Notes: generated by a model not told the origin, from the letters alone. DNA of 64,000 nt from an uncultured bacterium (GCA_905214105.1 CAJMKK010000009.1:1-64000); one strand, 5' to 3'. Numbered from the stretch's first letter, positions 50,959 to 62,281 are shown. Program-made: numbers and translations.

Positions 50959-52629
50959 CTAAACCTCCATGACGACCGGAATGATCATTGGACGAGTGCG
51001 CGTACGGCTCCAGATAAAGTTAGAGAGCGAGTCACGCAGGGCCTTGCGAATGGCATCGGAACCGCTGCTCGTAAAGCTGAACTTGCCCTTCTCGATCGTC
51101 TTCATGATGGACGCCGAGGCGTCCTCGGAGAACTGGTCGTCGATGGCAAAGGAGACGCCGCGCCCCGAGAACTCGATAGCCTCGATCTTCTTGTGCTTGA
51201 TCGAAACGATAGCGACAGCCGTGACCATACCGTCGTTGGCAAGCTTCTGACGATCGCGCAGAACGATCGGGTCGGTATCGCCGATGCGCAGTCCGTCGAC
51301 GTAGACGACGCCAGACTCGACGGGCGTACCGCGCCTGACGATACCGCCGCGCATCTCGAGCGTATCTCCGTTGTCGAGGATAAAGATATGATCTTCCTTG
51401 AGGCCCATCTTGCGTGCAAGTTGAGCATGGGCGCGCAGATGCACGGCCTCGCCGTGGACCGGCATAAAGTACGTAGGCTTGGCCATGGCCATCAGGAGCT
51501 TGAGCTCCTCCTGGCTACCGTGACCCGAGACGTGAACGAGGGCGCGGTTCTTATCCCACACGTCGCAGCCGAGCTTGGCGAGGCTGTTGACGACCTGCTG
51601 AACGGCTTTCTCGTTACCGGGGACCGGCGTTGCCGAGAGGATGACGGTATCGCCCTCGTGGATGGAGAGCGTCTTGTGCTCCCCGTTGGCCATGCGCGAA
51701 AGGGCCGACAGCGGCTCGCCCTGCGAACCGGTGCACATGACGACGATCTTGTCGTCGGGCAGGTTGTCAATATCGAAGGCATCGATGATATCGGCATCAT
51801 CGATGTTGAGATAACCGAGCTCGCGTGCCACGCGGGTGTTGGTGAGCATGGAACGACCGGTCACGACGACCTTGCGGCCGCACTTGCGGGCGGCGTCGCA
51901 GATCTGCTGCAGACGATGGATGTGGCTCGAGAACGAGGCGACGAACACGCGGCCCGGAGCATTCTTGATGGCATGTAGCAGATTGGGGCCGACCTCGGCC
52001 TCGGACTTGGTAAAGCCGGGGACCGTGGCGTTGGTGGAGTCGGACAGCAACAGGTCGATGCCCTGCTTGGCAAAGCGGCTGATAGCGGCATAGTCGGGCG
52101 TGACGCCGTCGATGGGCGTCTGGTCAAGCTTAAAGTCGCCGGTGTGCATAACGGTGCCCTGGTTGGTGCGGATGAACACGCCCAGAGCGCCCGGGATGGA
52201 GTGCGTCATCGAGAAGAAGTCGAGCGAGATGCAACCGAGATTGACGTGGCTGCCGCCCTTGACCTCACGGAACTTGGGTGCACGAATGCGGAACTCGGAG
52301 AGCTTGCCCTCGATAAACCCAAGCGTCAGCTTGCTCGAGAAGATGGGCACTTTGTTGTTGAGGTCCTGCAGCAGATACGGAAGCGAACCGGTGTGGTCCT
52401 CGTGGCCGTGAGTGACGATGATGCCGCGGAGCTTTTCCTCGTTCTCCAGAACGTAGGTATAATCTGGGAGCACCAGGTCGATACCGGGCTGCGAATCGTC
52501 GGGGAACATGAGACCAGCGTCGACGAGCACCATGTCGTCGCCGCACTCGAAGACCGTCATGTTCTTGCCGATGCCATCAAGGCCGCCGAGCGGGATGATC
52601 TTCAAGGGAGATGTTTTTTTAGCTGCCAT
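50959..52629 (-). CDS. rnj: Ribonuclease J
   Basis: Metallo-beta-lactamase/beta-CASP nuclease with 5' exonuclease and endonuclease activity in RNA decay and rRNA maturation. The 556-residue protein has IIPLGGLDGIGKNMTVFECG, the metal motif THGHEDHTGSLPY (HxHxDH), ALGVFIRTNQG and the beta-CASP HVSGHGSQEELKLL. The ATG at 52629 (MAAKKTS) fits the family; the longer frame before it is extra. ftsK follows after 1 base. Upstream lie about 640 bases with two structured repeats before pnp. Confidence 0.95.
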   Translation of the reverse strand: MAAKKTSPLKIIPLGGLDGIGKNMTVFECGDDMVLVDAGLMFPDDSQPGIDLVLPDYTYVLENEEKLRGIIVTHGHEDHTGSLPYLLQDLNNKVPIFSSKLTLGFIEGKLSEFRIRAPKFREVKGGSHVNLGCISLDFFSMTHSIPGALGVFIRTNQGTVMHTGDFKLDQTPIDGVTPDYAAISRFAKQGIDLLLSDSTNATVPGFTKSEAEVGPNLLHAIKNAPGRVFVASFSSHIHRLQQICDAARKCGRKVVVTGRSMLTNTRVARELGYLNIDDADIIDAFDIDNLPDDKIVVMCTGSQGEPLSALSRMANGEHKTLSIHEGDTVILSATPVPGNEKAVQQVVNSLAKLGCDVWDKNRALVHVSGHGSQEELKLLMAMAKPTYFMPVHGEAVHLRAHAQLARKMGLKEDHIFILDNGDTLEMRGGIVRRGTPVESGVVYVDGLRIGDTDPIVLRDRQKLANDGMVTAVAIVSIKHKKIEAIEFSGRGVSFAIDDQFSEDASASIMKTIEKGKFSFTSSGSDAIRKALRDSLSNFIWSRTRTRPMIIPVVMEV

Positions 52630-52829
52630 AGGTGAGTGTTGTTTCCTTTCTTCGAAACGGGTCTGGAACAACCGGCGGGGCGCTTCTGGCAAACCGACCG
52701 CCGGGAACGTACAAACATGCATCACGGAGTCGACGCATTAACCACAGTATGATACCCATTTGCACAACAACAGACCACCCATGCATCAAAGCCCCATCTG
52801 AACCTGTGTATCCCACCGGTTCCCCGCGA

Positions 52830-52940
52830 GGGCGGGCACGGATGAAGTTTCCTGCTCTACAGTCCTGCTCACGACGGAGGCCACATTAAGTGGCCTCCTG
52901 TTCGTGCGGAACTCGCGATAAACTTCATCCGTGCCCGCCC
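52830..52940. repeat. Structured repeat family II, copy 1
   Basis: Two perfect 21-base arms (52830-52850 and 52920-52940) enclose a 69-base centre. The centre includes a second perfect hairpin GGAGGCCAC/GTGGCCTCC (52876-52884, 52890-52898) with loop ATTAA. The reverse complement of the centre matches copy 2 at its constant parts (ATCGCGAGTTCCGCACG and GCAGGACTGTAGAGCAGG) with equal length. The rest of the 52630-53075 gap holds the RNase J promoter region and unassigned sequence. Confidence 0.9.
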
Positions 52941-53075
52941 CACGGGAAACCTACCAAAAAGGGACAGGTTTATTTTGGTCGGTTTTATCTGGGGATATGC
53001 TGTTGAGCCTATCTGCAGATCTGAATTCTGACTACCGATAAGACTGTCTAACGAAATAGCGAGCGGCACTAACCA

Positions 53076-53224
53076 GCCCTTTTGCTTGCGCCCGGGAGGG
53101 CCGCATATGAAGTTTATCGCGAGTTCCGCACGCAAAGGAAAGCACTTAATGTGCTTTCCGTCTTGCGCAGGACTGTAGAGCAGGAAACTTCATATGCGGC
53201 CCTCCCAGGCGCAAGCAAAAGGGC
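53076..53224. repeat. Structured repeat family II, copy 2 (inverted relative to copy 1)
   Basis: The arms 53076-53115 and 53185-53224 pair at 39 of 40 positions. The centre (53116-53184) is 69 bases, the same as copy 1, with an inner hairpin GGAAAGCAC/GTGCTTTCC around TTAAT. Outer arm (GGGAGGGCCGCATAT here) and inner stem differ from copy 1, but each copy pairs with itself. The outer right arm runs into the pnp terminator. Confidence 0.9.
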
Positions 53225-53245
53225 GACCCCTATCCGGAGTCGCCC
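53213..53245 (-). terminator. Terminator of pnp
   Basis: GGGCGAC (53221-53227) and GTCGCCC (53239-53245) pair. On - the stem is followed by TTTTGCTT. It lies 26 bases past the pnp stop, and its T-run overlaps the outer arm of repeat copy 2. Confidence 0.82.
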
Positions 53246-53270
53246 TTGTTGAGCTGATTATGTGCGGCTG

Positions 53271-55517
<2,247 letters not shown>

Positions 55518-55617
55518 TGTTCTCCTTTACCCCACAGGCCCCTTGCCTGCGGGCTTCTCATGTGACGCGGGCCCCCTGCCCCCGCCACGCTTCAGAGCGT
55601 GATTGTTCACGCCCTTA

Positions 55618-55652
55618 CACAAAAAGAGCGCCCCGCTGCGCAGGACGCTCTT
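55618..55652 (-). terminator. Terminator-like hairpin after rpsO
   Basis: AAGAGCG (55624-55630) and CGCTCTT (55646-55652) pair. On - the stem ends in TT and continues TTTGTG, lying 15 bases past the rpsO stop. It could be a partial terminator or a processing site in an rpsO-pnp transcript. A short stem CACGC/GCGTG (55586-55601) follows in the pnp leader. Confidence 0.72.
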
Positions 55653-55666
55653 AGCATGTACAAATC

Positions 55667-55945
55667 CTACTGGATGTTGTCGCGGATGCCCAGAGCCTTG
55701 ATGAGCTCACGGTACTCGACGATGTCATTCTTCTTGATGTAGGAGAGAAGACGACGACGACGGCCAACGAGCATGAGCAGTCCACGACGGGTGTGGAAGT
55801 CCTTCTGATGGGACTTCATGTGCTCGGTCAGCTCCTTGATGCGCTCGGACAGGATGGCGACCTGAACCTTGGGGTTACCGGTATCGACCGGGGAGTTACC
55901 GAACTGGGCGGTCAGCTCCGCCTTGCGCTCTTTGGAAACAGTCAT
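55667..55945 (-). CDS. rpsO: 30S ribosomal protein S15
   Basis: Primary rRNA-binding protein of the small subunit. The 92-residue protein shows FGNSPVDTGNPKVQVAILSE, HTRRGLLMLVGRRRRLLSYI and ends ALGIRDNIQ. The ATG at 55945 (MTVSKERKAEL) gives close to the usual 89 residues; the longer frame is not supported. pnp follows downstream. Confidence 0.97.
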   Translation of the reverse strand: MTVSKERKAELTAQFGNSPVDTGNPKVQVAILSERIKELTEHMKSHQKDFHTRRGLLMLVGRRRRLLSYIKKNDIVEYRELIKALGIRDNIQ

Positions 55946-56083
55946 TGTTTCACCTTTCGTTTCGCGTCGCCCGTGGGCGACTCTATTCGCCTCGGACTGG
56001 GAGGCCGCCGGTGGAGCGAGCATCCAAGGTCGAGGTACCAACAGGCCGGTATATTACCACAAGCGGCACGCGCCTGCACATCA

Positions 56084-56833
56084 TCACCGACCCAACATGA
56101 ATTCCATCGCACGGAGTCGCTGATCGGTGTGCGTAGCGGCCCAAACATGCGAAAGCCCCAGCAAAAACGCAGCCGTATGCGGATCGATCTGCTCGTCCAT
56201 AAGGGTATCGAACGTCATGGACATAAGGGCGCGCAGCCATGCGACCTCACCGGTCGACACCAGCTCGGCACCAGGCACGCTCGACGCGCACGACCCGCAC
56301 ATGAGACCGCCCGCCTGGGGCGAAAAATACGACAGCATGGGATCGCCGCACGAGACGCAAGCCGAGAAATCAGGTCGGTAACCAACGTGCGACAGCAGTT
56401 TAAAGACAAAGGCCGCCACGAGCAGGTCCATATGTGCCGAGTCGAGCCCGCTGCCGACAAGCGTGAGCGCCCGCTGCGTGATCGCAAAGGTAAATGGATC
56501 CTCGGCATCCTCAAACGAGCACACACGCGCAACCTCGGCAATCGCGCTGGCGGCACAGGCCGTCTCGTAGTCAGGAGCAGCACCGAGCGGCGCCTCCATA
56601 AGCTCCGCCTGAGAAACCACGTCGAGCGAGCGACCATGCGCCAATAGCATATCAACGGTGCAGAAGAGCTCGCAGCGGGCCGCAAGGCGACCGCCAGGCT
56701 TACGTGCGCCCTTAGCCACGGCACGCACCTGCCGCCCCCGTTCGTCGAGCATCGTCAAGATCAGGTCAGTTTCCTTGAGCTTCGTCTTGTCGAGAACGAG
56801 CACCTTTGTACGATATGTGCGAGAACCTGCCAT
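56084..56833 (-). CDS. recO: DNA repair protein RecO
   Basis: Loads RecA on SSB-coated DNA with RecR in gap repair. The 249-residue protein has an OB-fold start (YRTKVLVLDKTKLKETDLIL), the conserved AVAKGARKP, and a zinc-site region with CVSCGD and MCGSCAS. It lies 12 bases downstream of era on the same strand, the usual order. Zinc ligands are complete. Confidence 0.93.
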   Translation of the reverse strand: MAGSRTYRTKVLVLDKTKLKETDLILTMLDERGRQVRAVAKGARKPGGRLAARCELFCTVDMLLAHGRSLDVVSQAELMEAPLGAAPDYETACAASAIAEVARVCSFEDAEDPFTFAITQRALTLVGSGLDSAHMDLLVAAFVFKLLSHVGYRPDFSACVSCGDPMLSYFSPQAGGLMCGSCASSVPGAELVSTGEVAWLRALMSMTFDTLMDEQIDPHTAAFLLGLSHVWAATHTDQRLRAMEFMLGR

Positions 56834-56845
56834 GAACGCCGAGGC

Positions 56846-57877
56846 TTAATCTTCGGCATTATAGCCGAAGCGGCGGATCTGCGCCTCGTCATCGCGCCAG
56901 CCGGCCTTGACCTTCACGTCGAGCTCCAAAAAGACCTGAGTGCCAAAGATACGCTCAAGGTCACGACGGGCATCGATGCCGATATGCTTGATCATCTCGC
57001 CGCCCTTGCCGATGATGATGCCCTTCTGCCCCTCGCGCTCGACATAAATCGTGGCGTGCACGCGCAGGACCTTCTTTGCCTGCTCGAGCACGTCGCAGAT
57101 GACGCCCACGGAGTGAGGGATCTCGTCGCGGGTACGACGCAGGACCTTCTCGCGCACAAACTCGGCCACGAGGGTCTCGTCGGACGCATCGGTGCCCATG
57201 TCCTCGGGGAACCAGCGCGGGCCCTCGGGCAAAAAGTGAGCGACGGTCTCGATAAACGCATCGACGTTGAAGTTCTTGACCGACGACGTCACGATCTCAT
57301 CGTCATATTCCATGAGCTCATGAGCGGCCTTGAGCTGCTCCATGACCTGTGTGGGATCGGCCTCATCGGCCTTGGTAAGCACCAGGACCTTCTTGCAACG
57401 GGCGCATCTGACGCGCTCGGCAACCCAAGCGTCTCCCCTGCCGATCGGTTTGGTGGCGTCGATCAGAAACGCGACGACATCGACATCGTTCAGTTCGAAC
57501 AACGCGCTCTTGTTGAGCTCGGAGCCCAGGCCGTCCTTGGGCTTGTGGATACCCGGCGTGTCAACGAAGACCAGCTGGTAGCCGGGGCGGTTAACCACGG
57601 CGCGCATGCGGCGGCGGGTCGTCTGGGCCACCGGAGAGGTGATGGCGACCTTTTTGCCGTAACAGGCGTTGAGCAGCGTGGACTTACCGGCGTTGGGGCG
57701 ACCGACCAGGGCCACAAAGCCGCTGCGAAAACCGGGTTCCACGTCGCCAAAGCCCGCGAGGCCCTCATCCTCGTCGCACAGGGCGTCGAGTTCCTCGTCG
57801 CTCATACCCTCAAACGGGTCGAACTCCTCGACCTCGTCACCCAAAACTTCATCGGTAGGCTGCATATTATCGGACAT
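56846..57877 (-). CDS. era: GTPase Era
   Basis: Binds the 3' end of 16S rRNA in 30S maturation. The G domain has GRPNAGKSTLLNACYG, DTPGIH and LTKADE in the NKxD position (TKAD rather than NKxD), and the C-terminal KH domain shows IIGKGGEMIKHIG. The 343-residue length exceeds the usual roughly 300 because of an acidic N-terminal extension of about 50 residues (EEFDPFEGMSDEELDALCDE). It is in the ybeY-dgkA-era-recO order typical of Gram-positives. Confidence 0.95.
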   Translation of the reverse strand: MSDNMQPTDEVLGDEVEEFDPFEGMSDEELDALCDEDEGLAGFGDVEPGFRSGFVALVGRPNAGKSTLLNACYGKKVAITSPVAQTTRRRMRAVVNRPGYQLVFVDTPGIHKPKDGLGSELNKSALFELNDVDVVAFLIDATKPIGRGDAWVAERVRCARCKKVLVLTKADEADPTQVMEQLKAAHELMEYDDEIVTSSVKNFNVDAFIETVAHFLPEGPRWFPEDMGTDASDETLVAEFVREKVLRRTRDEIPHSVGVICDVLEQAKKVLRVHATIYVEREGQKGIIIGKGGEMIKHIGIDARRDLERIFGTQVFLELDVKVKAGWRDDEAQIRRFGYNAED

Positions 57878-57889
57878 GGGAATCCCTTT

Positions 57890-58267
57890 CTAAATAAAGT
57901 CGAGCGCGTGGGCAAAGACAAGCAAGCCCACGATCGCGGCGGTAATGGAAAGAACGTATACAGAGGCAGCGGCGATATCCTTCGCGCGTTTTGCCAGCGG
58001 ATGCAGCTCCTGGGTCGCCAGGTCGACAATCGCCTCCATGGCGGTATTGCACAGCTCGCCGTGAATCACCAGGCCGCAGCAGATGATGACCGTAGCCCAC
58101 TCGGCAATATCGAGCCCCACAATGCAGCCGGCAATGACGGTGCACGCGCCCGCCACAAGCATGACCTTGATATTGCGCTCGGTCTTGACGGCAGTAACGA
58201 AGCCCTCCATGGCGTATGAGAACGACTTAAAAAAGGACGGATGGTCCTTGTTCGATCCGGGAATCAT
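57890..58267 (-). CDS. dgkA: Diacylglycerol kinase family protein (DgkA/undecaprenol kinase type)
   Basis: A 125-residue integral membrane kinase with about three membrane helices. The motif LVIHGELCNTAMEAIVDL, with ElxNTAIE-type catalytic residues, is diagnostic. In Gram-positives this family mostly phosphorylates undecaprenol, but diacylglycerol is possible. It lies 9 bases after ybeY and 12 before era. Confidence 0.92.
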   Translation of the reverse strand: MIPGSNKDHPSFFKSFSYAMEGFVTAVKTERNIKVMLVAGACTVIAGCIVGLDIAEWATVIICCGLVIHGELCNTAMEAIVDLATQELHPLAKRAKDIAAASVYVLSITAAIVGLLVFAHALDFI

Positions 58268-58276
58268 AGACGGCTC

Positions 58277-58786
58277 CTAGTCGTGGGCATGATTGGTAAT
58301 GGGGCCGACGTGGACGAGTTTGGGGTCCTCGCCGCGCTCAAGCGCCAGGTCGCGCAGGATGGCATCCTCGCGGGCCTCCATGACCTCGGCCTCATCGTCC
58401 TCGATGTGGTCGTAACCCAGCAGGTGCAGCATTCCGTGCACGAGCATCAGTCGGCACTCATCGGCGGGGCTGTTGCCAAAGCCGGGGGCCTGGCGGGCAA
58501 TAACCTGCGGGGCCAGGATAATATCGCCGAGCTCGAGCGTCTCGTCGGCGGGAATGTCCTCGTCAAAGGCCGAGTCACATTCAAACGAGAGCACGTCGGT
58601 CGTGCGATCGATGCCGCGCCACTCGTGGTTGAGCTCGTGCATCTCGTCCTCATCGACATACGAAAGGGAAATCTCGACCTCACGCTCAACACCCTCGGCG
58701 GCAAGCACAACTGAGCAGATGTGCTCCACCTCCTGGGCATCGAGCAGCGTATCGAGCTCGGCATCGTTGCTGATCAATACACTCAA
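58277..58786 (-). CDS. ybeY: rRNA maturation endoribonuclease YbeY
   Basis: Metal-dependent endonuclease for 16S rRNA 3' maturation and quality control. The 169-residue protein has the zinc motif HGMLHLLGYDH (HGxLHLxGYDH) and MHELNHEWRGIDRTTDVLSF. It overlaps phoH by 4 bases (ATGA). Its tail ends ITNHAHD. phoH upstream and era downstream are its typical partners. Confidence 0.96.
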   Translation of the reverse strand: MSVLISNDAELDTLLDAQEVEHICSVVLAAEGVEREVEISLSYVDEDEMHELNHEWRGIDRTTDVLSFECDSAFDEDIPADETLELGDIILAPQVIARQAPGFGNSPADECRLMLVHGMLHLLGYDHIEDDEAEVMEAREDAILRDLALERGEDPKLVHVGPITNHAHD

Positions 58787-59769
58787 CGGGACTCCTTTCG
58801 ATCGTGTGCGCGCTGCTCACGCGCATCGTCGTATGCATCATAGGCCTCAACAATACGGCCCACCAGGGCATGGCGCACCACATCGGCGCGCTCCAGGTGA
58901 GAAAACGCCACATCGTCGACGCGACCCAGAATCCTTTCGGCATCGGCAAGACCGCCGCGACGACCCACCAGGTCACGCTGGCTCAGGTCGCCGGTAATCA
59001 CAAACTTGGAATTAAAACCTAGACGCGTCAGGAACATCTTCATCTGCTCGGGCGTCGTGTTTTGCGCCTCATCGAGCACCACAAAGGCATCACTCAGCGT
59101 TCGACCGCGCATGTAGGCGAGCGGCGCGATCTCGATCACGCCACGCTCCATAAGCTCATCGGTGCGTTCGCGATCCATCATGTCAAAGAGGGCATCATAG
59201 AGCGGGCGCATATACGGGTCGATCTTTTCCTCGAGGGTACCGGGCAAAAAGCCCAGGTTCTCCCCCGCCTCGACAACCGGGCGCGTCAGGATCAGGCGGC
59301 CCACCTCATGGCGCTTGAGCGCGGCAACGGCGAGCGCCATGGCCAGATAGGTTTTACCGGTACCGGCGGGACCGAGGCCAAACGTGATGGTGGAAGAGCG
59401 GATGGCATCCACATAGCGCTTTTGACCGAGCGTCTTGGGGCGGATAACGCGACCGCGGTACGATAGCAGCACATCATCGCGAAGCGATGTGGCCTCATGC
59501 TCGCCGTCGCGCAAGACGGCCAGGCAACGCGAGACATCGTCGGAAGAAAGGGTACGGCCGGCCGCCGCCTCGCGAAAAGCATGTTCGAAAAAGCGCGCCA
59601 CGAGCTCGACCTCGTCCGGGTCACCGCTCACGGCGATGCTATCGCCACGGGCGACCACATGGGCGCGAACCAAGCTCTCGAGCGCACGAAGGACGCCGTC
59701 GCCGGCGCCCAAAACGCGCGAGGGATCAATCCCCTCGGGAACGGTAAGTCTAATCTTCGAGGCTTCCAT
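58783..59769 (-). CDS. PhoH family ATPase (YbeZ)
   Basis: A 328-residue P-loop ATPase, commonly next to ybeY and linked to RNA metabolism. Walker A GLGPAGTGKTYLAMALAV, Walker B-like AFVVLDEAQNTTPEQMKMFL, and TRLGFNSKFVITGDLSQRDL are visible. An N-terminal KH-like part precedes them. The ATG at 59769 (MEASKIRLTVP) after GGGAGG overlaps mtaB by 20 bases; the frame beyond is shadow. Confidence 0.93.
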   Translation of the reverse strand: MEASKIRLTVPEGIDPSRVLGAGDGVLRALESLVRAHVVARGDSIAVSGDPDEVELVARFFEHAFREAAAGRTLSSDDVSRCLAVLRDGEHEATSLRDDVLLSYRGRVIRPKTLGQKRYVDAIRSSTITFGLGPAGTGKTYLAMALAVAALKRHEVGRLILTRPVVEAGENLGFLPGTLEEKIDPYMRPLYDALFDMMDRERTDELMERGVIEIAPLAYMRGRTLSDAFVVLDEAQNTTPEQMKMFLTRLGFNSKFVITGDLSQRDLVGRRGGLADAERILGRVDDVAFSHLERADVVRHALVGRIVEAYDAYDDAREQRAHDRKESR

Positions 59770-61042
59770 GAACCTCCCTGCGTGCATGGACCAAGCCGGA
59801 ATCATCGACTCCGATGATAGCAACATCGAGCAGGCACGGGGCTGTGAGTCCACAGGTATCATCAAGACGGGCATGATGGAACGAGCCAAGCGTCAAATTA
59901 TCACCGTACTCAAGCACGGCGCGCTCGACGGTACCCACGCGACGGCGGGCATCGGCAACCGCGAGCTCCTGAGCCGCCGCGCGCATGCGACGGCTGCGCT
60001 CGGCCATGACCTCAGGCGGTACCTGGTCGGGCATGTCGGCGGCGAGGGTGCCGGGGCGCTTGCTATAGCGAAACACGTGCATGCGCGAAAAGCCCACGCG
60101 ACGGCACAGCGCCAGCGACTCCTCGAACTCCTCGTCCGTCTCGCCAGGAAAACCGACGATAACGTCGCACGAAAGTGCGGCCTGTGGCAGGTTCGCACGG
60201 ATCATGCGCACCGTATCCTCAAAGGCCTCGGCACTATAGGGACGGCCCATGCGATGCAGCGTCGCCGTGCAGCCAGACTGCACGGGCAGGTGCAAAAACA
60301 GGGCGATACGCTGCGGATAGCGCGCCATAACCTTAAGCAGGCGCTCAGAGATATCCATGGGCTCGACCGAGGAAATGCGCACATGCGCAATAGTCGTGCG
60401 CTCCATAATGGCCTCGAGCAGCTCATCGATTTCGACATGCTCGTCGGTCGCGCTCTTGCCGTCATAGGCACCCAGATTCACGCCGGTCAACACGACCTCG
60501 GGCACGCCGGCCTCCTGGGCCTCGCGAACTTGCTCGAGCACGGACTCGACGGGCACGGAGCGCTCGGGGCCGCGTGCCTTCCACACAATGCAATAGGTGC
60601 AGCGATGGTTGCAGCCGTCCTGAATCTTCACGCCCAGGCGAGAGCGACCGAGCGCATCGACAACCTCGCCATCACTGCAGGCGGGAACGCTATCGGACTC
60701 AACGCCCAACACCTCGCAGACACGTTCGGCGACATCGATCTTGGACGGCTCGGCGATCACGCGGTCGGATAGCTCCAGCAGCTCCTCGGGATGCAGGTTG
60801 ACCACGCAGCCGGTCACGACCACATAGGGCTCGTTTTGATGGGCCAGCGCATGGCAGACGGCCTTACGGGTCTTGGCCTCGGCCTCGCCCGTAACGGCAC
60901 AGGTGTTAATGACGATCAAGTCGGCATCCTGGGGCTCCACAATAGCAAAGCCCAGGCGCATAAGATCGGCAGTGATACGGTCAGACTCAACCCGGTTGAC
61001 ACGGCAGCCGAGGTTGACGACGGAAATATGGGGTGCGAGCAC
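59750..61042 (-). CDS. mtaB: tRNA threonylcarbamoyladenosine methylthiotransferase (MtaB)
   Basis: Radical-SAM enzyme converting t6A37 to ms2t6A37 in tRNA. The 430-residue protein shows VVNLGCRVNRVESDRI, INTCAVTGEAEAKTRKAV, the radical-SAM motif CNHRCTYCIVWKARG and VGFPGETDEEFEESL. NLGCRVN and VTGEAEAKTRK favour MtaB over MiaB. dnaJ lies 9 bases upstream; the dnaJ-(prmA)-mtaB-phoH neighbourhood is common in Gram-positives. Confidence 0.93.
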   Translation of the reverse strand: MLAPHISVVNLGCRVNRVESDRITADLMRLGFAIVEPQDADLIVINTCAVTGEAEAKTRKAVCHALAHQNEPYVVVTGCVVNLHPEELLELSDRVIAEPSKIDVAERVCEVLGVESDSVPACSDGEVVDALGRSRLGVKIQDGCNHRCTYCIVWKARGPERSVPVESVLEQVREAQEAGVPEVVLTGVNLGAYDGKSATDEHVEIDELLEAIMERTTIAHVRISSVEPMDISERLLKVMARYPQRIALFLHLPVQSGCTATLHRMGRPYSAEAFEDTVRMIRANLPQAALSCDVIVGFPGETDEEFEESLALCRRVGFSRMHVFRYSKRPGTLAADMPDQVPPEVMAERSRRMRAAAQELAVADARRRVGTVERAVLEYGDNLTLGSFHHARLDDTCGLTAPCLLDVAIIGVDDSGLVHARREVHGSLED

Positions 61043-61051
61043 GCGGGCTCC

Positions 61052-62200
61052 TTAATCGAGGATATCGTCGAGGGCACTCTTGATACGGTCGGTCACCGAC
61101 TTCTTACCGGAAGCGACGTCATCGCCCATCTCATCGGCAAAAGCACGGAGCAGCTCGCGCTGCTTATTGGAAAGATTGGTGGGAACGACCACGCGCAGTT
61201 GCACGATCAGGCGGCCACGCGAACCGCCACCGCCAATGCGCGGCATGCCGTAATTATTGACGCTCACGGTGTCGCCGTACTGGGCGCCGGCGGGAACCGT
61301 CACCTTAACGACCTCGTCGGGCATAATGCCCTCGACCTCGATCTCGCAGCCGAGCGCAGCCTGTGCAATCGAGATATCGCTCACCAGGTACAAGTCGTCA
61401 CCGTTGCGCTTAAAGCGCTCATGGTCGGCAACGCGCACGTTGACAATCAAGTCGCCCGAAGGCTCGCCGCGAAGGCCGGCCTCGCCAAAGCCGCTCACAC
61501 GCAGCTGTCGACCGGTCGAAACGCCGGCGGGAATATCGATGTCGATCTTTTCATGCGAAGGCGTGCGACCCTGACCGTCGCAGGTCTCGCAGGGATGGTC
61601 GATAACCGTACCCTCGCCATGGCAGTCGGGGCAAGGCGAGGAAGACTGAACCTGGCCCAGGAACGAACGCTGAACCGTCGTGACGTAGCCCGTACCGTGG
61701 CAGCGGCCGCACTGCTTTTCCTGTGCGCCCTCTGCCCTACCGGTGCCATTGCAGTCCTCGCAAGGAGCAAGGCGGTCATAGCTGATAGTCTTTTTGCAGC
61801 CGAGCGCCGCCTCCTCGAGCGTCACCGAAAGCGAGATGGCCATGTCACGACCGCGACGACGCTCGCGACGGCCGCGGGCACCACCGCCGGCGCCGCCGCC
61901 AAAGAACGACGAGAAAAGGTCGTCCATGCCCATGCCGCCAAAGATGTCGTTAATGTCGACATAGCCAGAGCCACCGAGGCCGTCAGGAGAGCCAAAGCGA
62001 TCGTAGTTTGCACGCTTCTGCTCATCGGAAAGAACGGAATATGCCTCGTTGAGCTCTTTGAACTTGGCCTCGGCCTCGGGGTCGTCCGAAACGTCCGGGT
62101 GTACGGTACGGGCCTTCTTTAGAAACGCGCGCTTAATCGTCCGCGCGTCGGCATCCTTTTCGACGCCAAGTACCTCGTAGTAATCCCTATTTTCCGACAC
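61052..62200 (-). CDS. dnaJ: Molecular chaperone DnaJ
   Basis: Hsp40 co-chaperone. The 382-residue protein has a J domain with HPD (residues about 33-35 in ARTVHPDVSDD), a Gly-rich linker and four zinc-finger repeats (CEDCNGTG, CGRCHGTG, CPDCHGEG, CETCDGQG). Two C-terminal substrate domains follow. The GTG at 62200 (MSENRDYYEVL) after GGAAGGATTCGGTC gives the usual start. No dnaK or grpE lies here. A second J protein lies immediately upstream. Confidence 0.95.
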   Translation of the reverse strand: MSENRDYYEVLGVEKDADARTIKRAFLKKARTVHPDVSDDPEAEAKFKELNEAYSVLSDEQKRANYDRFGSPDGLGGSGYVDINDIFGGMGMDDLFSSFFGGGAGGGARGRRERRRGRDMAISLSVTLEEAALGCKKTISYDRLAPCEDCNGTGRAEGAQEKQCGRCHGTGYVTTVQRSFLGQVQSSSPCPDCHGEGTVIDHPCETCDGQGRTPSHEKIDIDIPAGVSTGRQLRVSGFGEAGLRGEPSGDLIVNVRVADHERFKRNGDDLYLVSDISIAQAALGCEIEVEGIMPDEVVKVTVPAGAQYGDTVSVNNYGMPRIGGGGSRGRLIVQLRVVVPTNLSNKQRELLRAFADEMGDDVASGKKSVTDRIKSALDDILD

Positions 62201-62281
62201 GACCGAATCCTTCCGACTTTCATTATTGTCACAGTGCGTCCTATACCCAAGCTGGGGCGGCCGCAAACAGAGGGTTTGATG

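Noticed and set aside
55518..55666. Riboswitch or ribosomal-protein leader before pnp
   Set aside because: The hairpins fit the rpsO terminator and a simple stem. No known riboswitch consensus was recognised.
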